A DNA stretch of 43,772 bases, taken from the NCBI RefSeq assembly GCF_001945395.1, contig NZ_MSXV01000024.1:1-43772 (forward strand). Reading direction: 5' to 3'. This document shows, one piece after another, positions 32,539 to 42,006 of this stretch. The DNA comes from Pseudomonas sp. PA15(2017). GTDB taxonomy: Bacteria; Pseudomonadota; Gammaproteobacteria; Pseudomonadales; Pseudomonadaceae. Position 1 is the stretch's first letter; each line of letters opens with the position of its first letter. The position numbers and the translations under genes are program-made. Under the pieces are notes generated by a model. That model had not been told where the DNA came from. It searched no databases and saw nothing but the letters and a program-made list of their open reading frames with translations.

Positions 32539-34494
32539 TCAAACGCGTTTCGGCGCTTCGCCGGGCTCGGCCACTTCGTCGCGGTCGTCGATGAATTCGG
32601 TTCGCGGCGAGCCGTCGGCGTTGAGCTGGAACACCTGGCTCGGCTGGCCCTTGGCATTGAAGAACACCTGCCCGAGGCCTGCGGAATTCCACAGCCGCTC
32701 GCCCGACCTGCTGTGTTTGGGAATGTGCGGGAAAACCTGCATGCGCCGGCGCTTGGTCAGCCAGTTGAGTGGTGACCAGGGCGCGTACAGCCAGCGATTG
32801 AGCCGGTCGAAAACGTCCAGCAGGCGGCGTGGGAATTCGTTCTTCACGCCGCTGCTGGTGATCTGCCAGATGGTTGGGCCGCGTGACCGGTGGCGTACCT
32901 TGACCTCGTAGAAGAACGAGTAATGCACGTCGCCGGACAGCACCACGTAGTCCCGGGGTGTGCGCGAGTGGCGGAAGATGTTCATCATCACGCTGGCCGC
33001 ACCGCGGTGGGCCATCCAGTTTTCCGCATCGACCATCAGCGGGTGGCCGGCCCAGCTGAATACCCGCTGCACGGCTTCGATCAGCTTGACCCCGAACATC
33101 GGCGCCGGCGAGACGATGATCGCGCTCGGGTGGTCGAGCAGGTTCTGCTGCAGTTCGCTGAGCGCTTCCCAGTCCAGCAACCCGGAGGGACGCTTGAGGT
33201 TGCGCTCGCTGCGCCAGCGGCGGGTGCGGGTATCGAGCACCAGCAGCGCCGGGCTGCTGGGCAGCACGTAATGCCAGTGCTGGAAGCTCATCAACTCGTC
33301 GATCAGGCGGTCCTGGGCCGGGCTGTCCAGGCCGGTTTCTCGCGCTCGCTCGCACAGCGCTCGGGCATTGGCCAGCGGTTCGGCGAAGGCATCCGGGTCG
33401 TTGCCCCAGCCCTGGCACAGCAGGTAGCCGATCAGCGCATTGCCGATGATGCGCTTGGAGAAAGGATGGCCGTAGGCGGTTTCCTCCCACTGCGCCGACA
33501 GGTTCCAGTCATCGGTGATGTCATGGTCATCGAAGATCATCAGGTTCGGCAGATGCGCCAGCACCCGCGCCACGTCACCGAGGTTGTCGACGAATGCCGC
33601 GATGCAGGCGCGCTCGCTGTCGTAGCGCTGGGCGTCTTCGGCGTTCAGCTCGGGCGTCGCGTCGTCGAGCAGCTGCCAGGGCGTGGGTGACCAGACCAGC
33701 AGGTACATGGCCAGCACTTCGGCCAGGGTGACCAGGTGGTTGTCGGCATTGCTGCTGGTGAAGATGGGTTTTTCCGTGCCGCCGAAAAAGCGCTCGCGCA
33801 GGGTTTCGTTGCCCTTCAGCGCGGGCAGCAGGTCGGCACGGTGGTAATAGCTGGCCGGGTGACGGTAGAGCTCGGCGCTGTCGTCGACGACGGCGCCTTC
33901 GAGGCATTCGTGGTACAGGCCCAGGCGCTCGATCAATTGATGGATGGCGTACAGCATCGGCCCGGCGACATCGTCGACGTACACCTGGTCACCGCTGTGC
34001 ATCAGCAGCGCGGGCCGCTCGTGGGGCGCATGGGGCGTGGCCAACCGGCGGTCGGCACACAGTAGCCCGTCATTGGCGGCATGGTGCGGTTTGCGGCAGG
34101 AGCCATGCAGCAGCTGATCGATGCGCGCGCGCAGCACGAAATTGGGACCGGTCGCGCCATCGTATAGCAGGTGCGCGGCCCACTCGGCGATGCCCCGGGT
34201 GCCGTCGATCAGCAGGTCGTAGTCGATCCGGGTGTCATGGGGCAGCGGCGTGTCGAGGTGCAGGTCGATCAGGTGGATGACCGCGTGCTCACCGACCACC
34301 AGGCGCTGGCAGGCATCGTCGCCCAACGGATAATCCCTGGCGGGCTGCTCGCCGGGCGCCAGGCGCAGGGTCAGTTGCAGCGGGCGGCTGGCGACCAGCC
34401 AGAGCACCAGGCGGCCCGGCTCCAGCCGGCGCAGTAGCGGGCCGGCAAGTACGTCGGGCAGGTTGGTAACGCGGGCAGAGTCTGGCAACGGCAT
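32539..34494 (-). CDS. PhoD-like alkaline phosphatase family protein
   Basis: A 651-aa metallophosphoesterase of the PhoD-like group. Visible motifs are LLMHSGDQVYVDD (about 160-172), NLMIFDDHDITDDWNL (about 322) and DYVVLSGDVHYSFFYEVK (about 535), the usual metal-binding blocks. There is no signal peptide or Tat motif, unlike classical secreted PhoD, so the protein is probably cytoplasmic or peripheral. The N-terminal 90 residues resemble the beta-sandwich of the family. It converges with folA (18-nt gap). The substrate is unknown; phosphodiester or phosphatase activity is expected. Confidence 0.88.
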   Translation of the reverse strand: MPLPDSARVTNLPDVLAGPLLRRLEPGRLVLWLVASRPLQLTLRLAPGEQPARDYPLGDDACQRLVVGEHAVIHLIDLHLDTPLPHDTRIDYDLLIDGTRGIAEWAAHLLYDGATGPNFVLRARIDQLLHGSCRKPHHAANDGLLCADRRLATPHAPHERPALLMHSGDQVYVDDVAGPMLYAIHQLIERLGLYHECLEGAVVDDSAELYRHPASYYHRADLLPALKGNETLRERFFGGTEKPIFTSSNADNHLVTLAEVLAMYLLVWSPTPWQLLDDATPELNAEDAQRYDSERACIAAFVDNLGDVARVLAHLPNLMIFDDHDITDDWNLSAQWEETAYGHPFSKRIIGNALIGYLLCQGWGNDPDAFAEPLANARALCERARETGLDSPAQDRLIDELMSFQHWHYVLPSSPALLVLDTRTRRWRSERNLKRPSGLLDWEALSELQQNLLDHPSAIIVSPAPMFGVKLIEAVQRVFSWAGHPLMVDAENWMAHRGAASVMMNIFRHSRTPRDYVVLSGDVHYSFFYEVKVRHRSRGPTIWQITSSGVKNEFPRRLLDVFDRLNRWLYAPWSPLNWLTKRRRMQVFPHIPKHSRSGERLWNSAGLGQVFFNAKGQPSQVFQLNADGSPRTEFIDDRDEVAEPGEAPKRV

Positions 34495-34592
34495 CCCAGG
34501 ATGTTCGCGGCCGATGTTTGTTCAGCGGCCTGTGGTTTGGAGAATCAATAGGGACATGGCGCTTGGCCATTGGTTCTGCTGTCACAAAAGCT

Positions 34593-35276
34593 TCATGGTT
34601 GGTGTGCGGCCTTGCGCAGTTCACCCAGGTCGCGAATCTCGATTTCGCCATAGGTCAGTCTGACGATACCGCGAGCCTGCAGGTCCTTGAGCACGCCATT
34701 GGCGGTCTGCCGGGAGATGGCCAGCATCGCCGCCAGTTGCTCCTGGGACAGGTGGATGATGCGCCGCGGGCCCTGGGTTTCGCCATAGTCCTCGGCGATC
34801 AGCAGCAGGCGCCGCGCCAGGCGCTGCGCAGCGGGCAGCAGGCTGATCTCCTCGAGTGCGATGAAGGCCAGGCGCACCTTGTGAGCCATCAGCAGGGCGA
34901 GGTCGCGCCAGTAGGCGGGATGCGTGTCGAGCAGGGCCAGCAGGCCCGCCTGGGATACGTGCAGCAGGGTGCTGGCGCCTTCGGCGACGGCGTCATGGGT
35001 GCGCGGCTGGCCGTCGAACAGGGCGATCTCGCCGAACCAGTGCGGCGCTTCCACCAGCACCAGCAACGCTTCCCGGCCATCGGCACCCACGCTGCCGACG
35101 CGCATGGCGCCCTTCAATACGGCGTACAGCCCGCTGGGCGCATCGCCGCGGCTGAACAGGCGTTGCCCGGCCTCCAGGCTCAGCAGCTTGCCTTGCGTCT
35201 GCAGCGCTTGTTGCAGGGCTGCCGGCAACGCGGCGAACCATTGGCCTTGAAGCAAGGTGTCGCGCAGATCGTTCAT
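34593..35276 (-). CDS. Crp/Fnr-family transcriptional regulator
   Basis: A 227-aa regulator with an N-terminal cyclic-nucleotide-binding fold (about 20-130: LFSRGDAPSGLYAVLKGAMRV, FGEIALFDGQPRTHDAVAE) and a C-terminal Crp-type winged helix (RIIHLSQEQLAAMLAISRQTANGVLKDL in segments, about 165-210). The cNMP-binding arginine position is present (QPRTHDA), but Fnr iron-sulfur cysteines are absent. ATG 35276 is preferred over an upstream ATG that would add a poor leader. It diverges from the Mpo1-like gene; targets are unknown. Confidence 0.9.
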   Translation of the reverse strand: MNDLRDTLLQGQWFAALPAALQQALQTQGKLLSLEAGQRLFSRGDAPSGLYAVLKGAMRVGSVGADGREALLVLVEAPHWFGEIALFDGQPRTHDAVAEGASTLLHVSQAGLLALLDTHPAYWRDLALLMAHKVRLAFIALEEISLLPAAQRLARRLLLIAEDYGETQGPRRIIHLSQEQLAAMLAISRQTANGVLKDLQARGIVRLTYGEIEIRDLGELRKAAHQP

Positions 35277-35364
35277 GCAAATTCCGCTTTGTCGGCTAGC
35301 TGACAGTGCTGGCGCACGAGCCGCGCCATGATGAGGTGGCACGCACCCCGAGAGGATAACAACA

Positions 35365-35886
35365 ATGAAAACCCTGGTGGATCACCTCGCCCAATACGCG
35401 GCCTATCACCGCGACCGGCGCAATATCGTCACCCACTTCGTCGGCATTCCGATGATCGTGCTGGCCGTGACCGTGCTGCTGTCGCGACCGGGCTTTGTCA
35501 TGGCCGGGCTGTGGCTCTCGCCGGCCACCCTGGCCGCGCTGCTCAGCACGCTGTTCTACTTGCGCCTGGACGTCCGCTTCGGTTTGGTGATGGGCGCCTT
35601 GCTGGGGTTGTGCCTGTGGTTCAGCGCCGGGTTGGCGATGGCCGGCACGGTACTGTGGCTGAGCATGGGCCTGGGACTGTTCGTGGTTGGCTGGATCATT
35701 CAGTTCATCGGCCATTTCTACGAGGGCCGCAAGCCGGCGTTCGTCGATGACCTGATGGGGCTGATCATCGGGCCGCTGTTCGTGGTCGCCGAGGCGGCCT
35801 TTCTGCTCGGCCTGCGCCAGGAGGTCGAGCATCAGGTGGTCGAGCGGGCCGGGCCGACCTGCATACGTGAGCGCAAGGTGGCCTGA
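35365..35886 (+). CDS. Mpo1-like (DUF962) membrane protein
   Basis: A 173-aa membrane protein with four hydrophobic helices and the Mpo1/YGL010w signature: YAAYHRDRRNIVTHFVGIP near the start and QFIGHFYEGRKPAF in the middle, whose histidines bind iron in the yeast dioxygenase that oxidises 2-hydroxy fatty acids. The bacterial substrate is not known, but fatty acid alpha-oxidation is the family guess. AGAGGATAACAACA precedes the ATG. Confidence 0.87.
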   Translation: MKTLVDHLAQYAAYHRDRRNIVTHFVGIPMIVLAVTVLLSRPGFVMAGLWLSPATLAALLSTLFYLRLDVRFGLVMGALLGLCLWFSAGLAMAGTVLWLSMGLGLFVVGWIIQFIGHFYEGRKPAFVDDLMGLIIGPLFVVAEAAFLLGLRQEVEHQVVERAGPTCIRERKVA

Positions 35887-35916
35887 GGTCGCCGGCTGGT
35901 TCTGCTAAGCGCTTGA

Positions 35917-36816
35917 TCAGCCCTGCGCCCGGTACTGCTGGGCTTGCCCCAGCAGCCAGTCACGAAAGGCCTGCAACGCCGCCGACTCGACCTTGCGCTC
36001 CGGAACGGTCAGGTAATAGGCGCGGCCGCCGTCCGGCACCGGTCGATCGAGGGCGACCACCAGGCTGCCGTCGGTCAACTCACGCTGGATAAGAAACGGC
36101 GGGATCAACGCCACACCCATCTCGTGGCGGGCCGCCTCGGCGAGCATCGAGAACAGTTCCAGGCGCGGGCCGGTCATGTCGCGACTGACGTTCAGCCCCT
36201 GCGCCGCGAACCACTGGCGCCAGGCGTAGGGGCGGGTACTCTGCTGCAGCAGCGGCAGTTCGGCGATGCGCTCGACGGTGGCCGGCTGGCCGCCGAGCAG
36301 CGTCGGGCTGCACACCGGCGTCAGGTGTTCGGGCATCAGGAAATGCGCCTCGGTACCCGACCAGTCGCCATCGCCGAAGTAGATCGCCGCATCGAAGCCG
36401 GTATCGGCGAACAGGAACGGCCGTGTGCGGTTGGTCAGGTGCACGGTGACTTCATGGTGCAATCTTTGGAAGTCCTTCAGGCGCGGCAGCAACCATTGCG
36501 TCGCGAAGGTCGGCACCACGGCGAGTTCCAGGCTCATGGCGCCCTGGGCACCCATCAGCGCCAGGGTGTCGCGCTCCACGGCATCGAGCTGCGCGGCCAC
36601 CTTGGCCGCATAGGCGGTGCCCGCTTCGGTCAGCAGTACGCCGCGGCGCGAGCGGCGAAACAGTTCCACGCCTAGAAAGTTTTCGAGCCCGGCGATCTGC
36701 CGGCAGACCGCGCCCTGGGTCAGCGCCAGCTCATCGGCTGCACGGGTGAAGCTCTGGTGGCGAGCGGAGGCCTCGAAGGCGACCAGCGCTGCGGTGCTGG
36801 GAATCTTGCGACGCAT
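35917..36816 (-). CDS. gcdR: LysR regulator of glutaryl-CoA dehydrogenase (GcdR type)
   Basis: A 299-aa LTTR of the GcvA-like group: HTH at about 5-62 (FEASARHQSFTRAADELALTQGAVCRQIAGLE in segments) and effector domain from 92 (LELAVVPTFATQWLLPRLKDFQ). It diverges from gcdH across 152 nt, as PA0448/PA0447 does in P. aeruginosa, where the regulator activates glutarate use. The symbol rests on that context, not on unique motifs. Confidence 0.87.
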   Translation of the reverse strand: MRRKIPSTAALVAFEASARHQSFTRAADELALTQGAVCRQIAGLENFLGVELFRRSRRGVLLTEAGTAYAAKVAAQLDAVERDTLALMGAQGAMSLELAVVPTFATQWLLPRLKDFQRLHHEVTVHLTNRTRPFLFADTGFDAAIYFGDGDWSGTEAHFLMPEHLTPVCSPTLLGGQPATVERIAELPLLQQSTRPYAWRQWFAAQGLNVSRDMTGPRLELFSMLAEAARHEMGVALIPPFLIQRELTDGSLVVALDRPVPDGGRAYYLTVPERKVESAALQAFRDWLLGQAQQYRAQG

Positions 36817-36968
36817 CTGTGCAAGTACCTCACTGGATAGGGGGTTTTAGTGATATTCAGGCTATCTCGGAGTGAGCTTTTTGCACAGCAGCGTGCAGAT
36901 TAGTCGTTTGCGACCAGCCGGCTAGGCTTTTAGGCTCAGCCCACAGGTTACTGCCCGAGGATTTCGCG

Positions 36969-38150
<1,182 letters not shown>

Positions 38151-38224
38151 GCCGCTCCAGGTTGTCGATCGTTCCCGCGCCTGGCGTGGGAGCGCCTGCG
38201 TCATCTCCGTACGAGGCCTCTGCG

Positions 38225-39448
38225 ATGTCCGGTGCTCTGTCTCATCTGCGCGTGCTCGACCTGTCCCGCGTGCTTGCCGGCCCCTGGTGTGGGCAGAACC
38301 TGGCCGACCTCGGCGCCGAGGTCATCAAGGTCGAACGGCCCAAGGTCGGTGACGATACCCGCCACTGGGGGCCGCCCTACCTGCGTGATGGCGAGGGGCG
38401 CGACACCAGTGAGGCGGCCTATTTCCTCGCCGCCAACCGCAACAAACAGTCGCTGACCCTGGACTTCACCCAGGCCGAAGGTCAGCGCCTGGTGCGCGAG
38501 CTGGCAGCCAGATCGGACATCCTCATCGAGAACTTCAAGGTCGGTGGCCTGGCGGCCTACGGGCTGGATTACGCCAGCCTCAAGGCGATCAACCCGCGGC
38601 TGATCTATTGCTCGATCACCGGCTTCGGCCAGAGCGGTCCTTACGCCAAACGCGCGGGTTACGATTTCATGATCCAGGGCCTGGGCGGCCTGATGAGCCT
38701 GACCGGCCAGCCCTATGGCGGCGAGGGCGGCGGCCCGGTCAAGGTCGGCGTCGCGCTGACCGACATCCTCACCGGGTTGTACGCCACGGTCGCCGTGCTG
38801 GCGGCGCTGGCGCATCGCGACAAGACTGGCGAAGGCCAGCACATCGACATGGCGCTGCTCGACGTGCAGGTGGCGTGCCTGGCCAACCAGGCGATGAATT
38901 ACCTGACTACCGGTGTTTCGCCGAAGCGCCTGGGCAATGCCCACCCCAACATCGTGCCTTACCAGGCCTTCCCGACCGCCGATGGCGACCTGATTCTCAC
39001 GGTGGGTAACGACAGCCAGTTCCGCAAGTTCTGCGAAGTGGCCGGCCATCCCGAATGGGGCGCGGACCCACGCTTTGCCAGCAACGGCCAGCGTGTCGCC
39101 CACCGGGCCGAGCTGATCCCGCTGATCCGCCAGGCCACGGTGTTCCGTACCACCGCGCAATGGGTCGGCCTGCTCGAAGCTGCGGGTGTGCCGTGCGGGC
39201 CGGTCAACGATCTGCAGCAGGTATTCGCCGATCCGCAGGTGATCGCCCGGGGTCTGCGTCTTGACCTGCCCCATCCATTGGCGGGCAACGCGCCCCAGGT
39301 GGCCAGCCCGCTGCGGCTGTCGGCCAGCCCCGTCGAATACCGCCAGGCGCCGCCGCTATTGGGGGAGCACACCGAGCGGGTGCTCGGTGAGGTATTGGGG
39401 TTGGACACCGCGCAGATTCAGGCACTACGCGCGCAAGGCGTCATCTAG
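38225..39448 (+). CDS. CaiB/BaiF family CoA transferase (glutarate CoA-transferase)
   Basis: A 407-aa class III CoA transferase that would activate glutarate with CoA from a donor such as succinyl-CoA. Family motifs: LRVLDLSRVLAGPWCGQNLADLGAEVIKVE in segments, NRNKQSLTLDF, ENFKVGGLAAYGLDY, SITGFGQSGPYAKRAGYD, and the nucleophile region GQHIDMALLDVQVACLAN (aspartate). It follows gcdH by 74 nt, matching PA0446 after PA0447. Its TAG stop overlaps the nnrS stop on the opposite strand through the palindrome CTAG. Confidence 0.93.
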   Translation: MSGALSHLRVLDLSRVLAGPWCGQNLADLGAEVIKVERPKVGDDTRHWGPPYLRDGEGRDTSEAAYFLAANRNKQSLTLDFTQAEGQRLVRELAARSDILIENFKVGGLAAYGLDYASLKAINPRLIYCSITGFGQSGPYAKRAGYDFMIQGLGGLMSLTGQPYGGEGGGPVKVGVALTDILTGLYATVAVLAALAHRDKTGEGQHIDMALLDVQVACLANQAMNYLTTGVSPKRLGNAHPNIVPYQAFPTADGDLILTVGNDSQFRKFCEVAGHPEWGADPRFASNGQRVAHRAELIPLIRQATVFRTTAQWVGLLEAAGVPCGPVNDLQQVFADPQVIARGLRLDLPHPLAGNAPQVASPLRLSASPVEYRQAPPLLGEHTERVLGEVLGLDTAQIQALRAQGVI

Positions 39449-40641
39449 CCCGGCTGGCCGTCGGCCCGTGCGGACAGCAGGATGCGCCCATAGCAGGCGA
39501 TGAACAGCGTGAAGGCCAGCGCCCAACCGGTGGCGGCGAGCATCAGGCCGGTGCTGCCGATTACCGGCACCAGCAGGCGGGCCAACGCACCGAGGTGGAT
39601 GGCAGCGAACGCGATGCTCATCAGCGGCGAGGGCACCAGGGGCCGGCCGCTGTGGCCGAGGCTAACCCGCGCCATCATCGCCAGGATGAGCCCACCCAGG
39701 CCGCCAACCGCCAGGGCGTGGTGCCCGAGGCTGGCCGCGACCGGCAGGTTGAGGGGGTGCGATGCCATGAGCGTGGTTGCTATGGGCATCCAGGCGTAGG
39801 CCAGCAGCAGCGACCAGAGCAGCGGCACACCCCAGACGCCGTGGGTGTACCAGCGCCACAAACGCATCCCGTGCAGCACCGTTAGCGCCGTGAACGGGAG
39901 CGCGAGCCAGATGCCTGCCAGCCCCAAAGCCAGGGCGATGGCAATCAGGATGCCGAGGCCCAGCCCCAGCACATCCATCCAGGCGGGTAGGGGAGCGCTC
40001 GCCGGAAGATTCAGGCCGCGCTGGATGAAGAAAGGAATCACCCGCCCGCCGATCGCCCACATCAGGCACGCCACCAGCCATAACGCGGCCAGGGCGCCAT
40101 TGCTCTGGAGGGCATCATCGCCCATCGCCAGGCCGCTCATGCTGAGGGCGTCGCAGGCGGCCATCAGCAGCATGATGACCACCATCGGATAGTTACGGGT
40201 TTGCCGTGCTTGCCACAACTGACGGCCCAGTACCCAGCCAACGGCCGGCAGGAACGTCAGCTCGATGATCGCGGTAATGGCCAGGGGAATGCCGCCCAAC
40301 CATGCCAGCCTGGCGCATAGCCAGAGAGCGAACAGCGCGATCAATGGTCGCCCGCTGAGCCCCGGTCGCCCCGTCCAGTTCTGCACCGCCGTGAGTAGAA
40401 AACCGGCGAGAACCGCTGCCGCGAAGCCGAAGGGCATTTCGTGGCGATGCCAGGCCAGCACGCCGCCAAGGGGATTCCAGTTGCCACCGTGGCCGCTCAG
40501 GGCGAGCGACCAGAGCAGCAGGGCGACAACGGCGAAAGCGCTGCCAAAGAGAAAGAACGGCCGAAAGCCCAGGCGCCAGAGTGGCACCGGCGCGGCCGGG
40601 TGAGAGGACGCATTCGAAATCAGTGAGGGTTTGCCGTGCAT
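39445..40641 (-). CDS. nnrS: NnrS family haem-copper membrane protein
   Basis: A 398-aa polytopic membrane protein (about twelve helices) of the NnrS family, which protects cells from NO-derived iron-dinitrosyl complexes. WRLGFRPFFLFGS at the start, WHRHEMPFGFAAAVLAGFLLTAVQNWTG in segments with histidines, RVIPFFIQRGL and a late SLGHHALAVGGLGGLILAMMARVSLGHSGR in segments are typical. It begins 20 nt after hmp ends, so it should be read from the same NorR-driven promoter. Confidence 0.93.
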   Translation of the reverse strand: MHGKPSLISNASSHPAAPVPLWRLGFRPFFLFGSAFAVVALLLWSLALSGHGGNWNPLGGVLAWHRHEMPFGFAAAVLAGFLLTAVQNWTGRPGLSGRPLIALFALWLCARLAWLGGIPLAITAIIELTFLPAVGWVLGRQLWQARQTRNYPMVVIMLLMAACDALSMSGLAMGDDALQSNGALAALWLVACLMWAIGGRVIPFFIQRGLNLPASAPLPAWMDVLGLGLGILIAIALALGLAGIWLALPFTALTVLHGMRLWRWYTHGVWGVPLLWSLLLAYAWMPIATTLMASHPLNLPVAASLGHHALAVGGLGGLILAMMARVSLGHSGRPLVPSPLMSIAFAAIHLGALARLLVPVIGSTGLMLAATGWALAFTLFIACYGRILLSARADGQPG

Positions 40642-40661
40642 CGCGACACCTCGTTGGGTGC

Positions 40662-41843
40662 TCAGGCGTCCAGCTGGGAAGCCGGGCCGAAGAACTCGTA
40701 GTGGCACTGTTCGCCGGGAACCCCAAGGTCGTTCAGGTGCCGCTTTACCTGCGCCATGAAGGGCTTCGGCCCAAGGAAGTAAGCGTCCAGATCGCGGTCT
40801 TCCGGCAGCCAGTCGGCCAGTTGTTCGCGACTGACCACGCCCTGGGCATGGGGCTGGTCGCCGTCACGCGGGGCGCTGTAGCAGAAGTGGTAACTGATCT
40901 GTGGGTAAGCACGGCTCTGTTCTTCGATCCACTGCTTGAAGGCGTGCACGCCGCCGTGGCGCGCATAGTGGATGAAATGAATCGGCCGGCCGCTCTCGCG
41001 GGCCGCTTCCAGCATGGTCAACGCCGGAGTGATGCCCACGCCCGCGGTGATCAATGCCAGAGGCTTGCTCGAGGGGCGCAGCACGAAGTCACCTGCCGGA
41101 GGGAACAGTTCCAGGGTGTCGCCTTCCTGGATATGGTCATGCAGGTAGTTGGACACCTTGCCCTCGGCTTCGCGCTTTACGCTGATGCGGTACTCACGGC
41201 CGTTGCCCTGAGCGGAAAGCGAGTAGTTGCGGCGTTGCTCCTGGCCGTCGATGACCATGCGCAGGCCGATGTATTGGCCCGGCTGCTGGCGTAGCACGGC
41301 ACCGCCGTCCACGGGGGCCAGGAGGAACGAGGTGATCTCCTCACTCTCGGGCGTTTTGCTGACCACCTTGAAGTGGCGCGAGCCGCGCCACCCGCCCGGC
41401 GCCTGTTCGTGTTCCTTGTAGGTCTGCTCTTCGGCGCCGATCAGGATGTCCGCCAGTTGCCCGTAGGCCACGCCCCAAGCCTGGATCACTTCATCCGTAG
41501 CGATTTCCTCACCCAGCACTTCGCGAATGGCCCGCAACAGGCAACTGCCCACGATCGGGTAGTGTTCCGGCAGGATCTGCAGCGCCACGTGCTTGTTGAC
41601 GATCTGGCCTACCAGGGGGCCGAGCGCCTCCAGGCGGTCGATGTGCCGGGCATACATGAGCACCGCATTGGCCAGTGCGCGCTGCTGGGCGCCGCTGGCC
41701 TGGTGGGCCTGGTTGAACAGCGGTCTTACCTGCGGATACTCCTTGAGCATCATCGCGTAGAAGTGTCGGGTCAGGGCTTCGCCACCGGTTTCCAGCAGGG
41801 GTACGGTGGCTTTGATGATGGCGCGTTGTTGGTTGCTCAGCAT
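40662..41843 (-). CDS. hmp: Flavohaemoglobin nitric oxide dioxygenase
   Basis: A 393-aa cytosolic enzyme oxidising NO to nitrate with O2 and NAD(P)H (called fhp in P. aeruginosa). The globin domain (1-140) has the E. coli Hmp residues in place: distal Y29 and Q53, proximal H85. The ferredoxin-reductase-like part follows: FAD-binding GQYIGLRMVIDGQEQRRNYSLS (in segments), a flavin/NAD site ALITAGVGITPALTMLE, and a C-terminal LGPKPFMAQVKRHL. It is first gene of the hmp-nnrS operon, with a sigma-54-like promoter at 41894-41908 and NorR sites beyond. Confidence 0.96.
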   Translation of the reverse strand: MLSNQQRAIIKATVPLLETGGEALTRHFYAMMLKEYPQVRPLFNQAHQASGAQQRALANAVLMYARHIDRLEALGPLVGQIVNKHVALQILPEHYPIVGSCLLRAIREVLGEEIATDEVIQAWGVAYGQLADILIGAEEQTYKEHEQAPGGWRGSRHFKVVSKTPESEEITSFLLAPVDGGAVLRQQPGQYIGLRMVIDGQEQRRNYSLSAQGNGREYRISVKREAEGKVSNYLHDHIQEGDTLELFPPAGDFVLRPSSKPLALITAGVGITPALTMLEAARESGRPIHFIHYARHGGVHAFKQWIEEQSRAYPQISYHFCYSAPRDGDQPHAQGVVSREQLADWLPEDRDLDAYFLGPKPFMAQVKRHLNDLGVPGEQCHYEFFGPASQLDA

Positions 41844-41893
41844 GGTGATCGTTCCTGTCGCAAGGTATGGATGTTCTCTCTACCTGGCTCATT

Positions 41894-41908
41894 ACAGATC
41901 CCGTGCCA
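41894..41908 (-). promoter_or_regulatory. Sigma-54-like -24/-12 promoter of hmp-nnrS
   Basis: On the minus strand TTGGCACG-GGATC-TGT: GG at 41907-41906 and GT at 41895-41894, ten bases between. The -24 box TGGCACG is perfect; the -12 box has GT in place of GC. A transcript start near 41883 would give a ~40-nt leader. NorR is a sigma-54 activator, which supports it. Confidence 0.65.
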
Positions 41909-41950
41909 ACTCGCGAAGCCGCTGGATTACTGGGGTTGCCCATGCTATGA

Positions 41951-42006
41951 GTCTTTTTGACTTGGGTGCTCCCGTGTCTTTATGACTATTATGGTGTCTT
42001 TATGAC
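41951..42006. promoter_or_regulatory. Three NorR binding sites
   Basis: GTCTTTTTGAC at 41951-41961 and GTCTTTATGAC at 41976-41986 and 41996-42006. All fit the NorR consensus GT-N7-AC. The third covers the norR start codon (42002). They sit about 68-125 bp upstream of the predicted hmp start, a usable enhancer distance. Confidence 0.82.
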
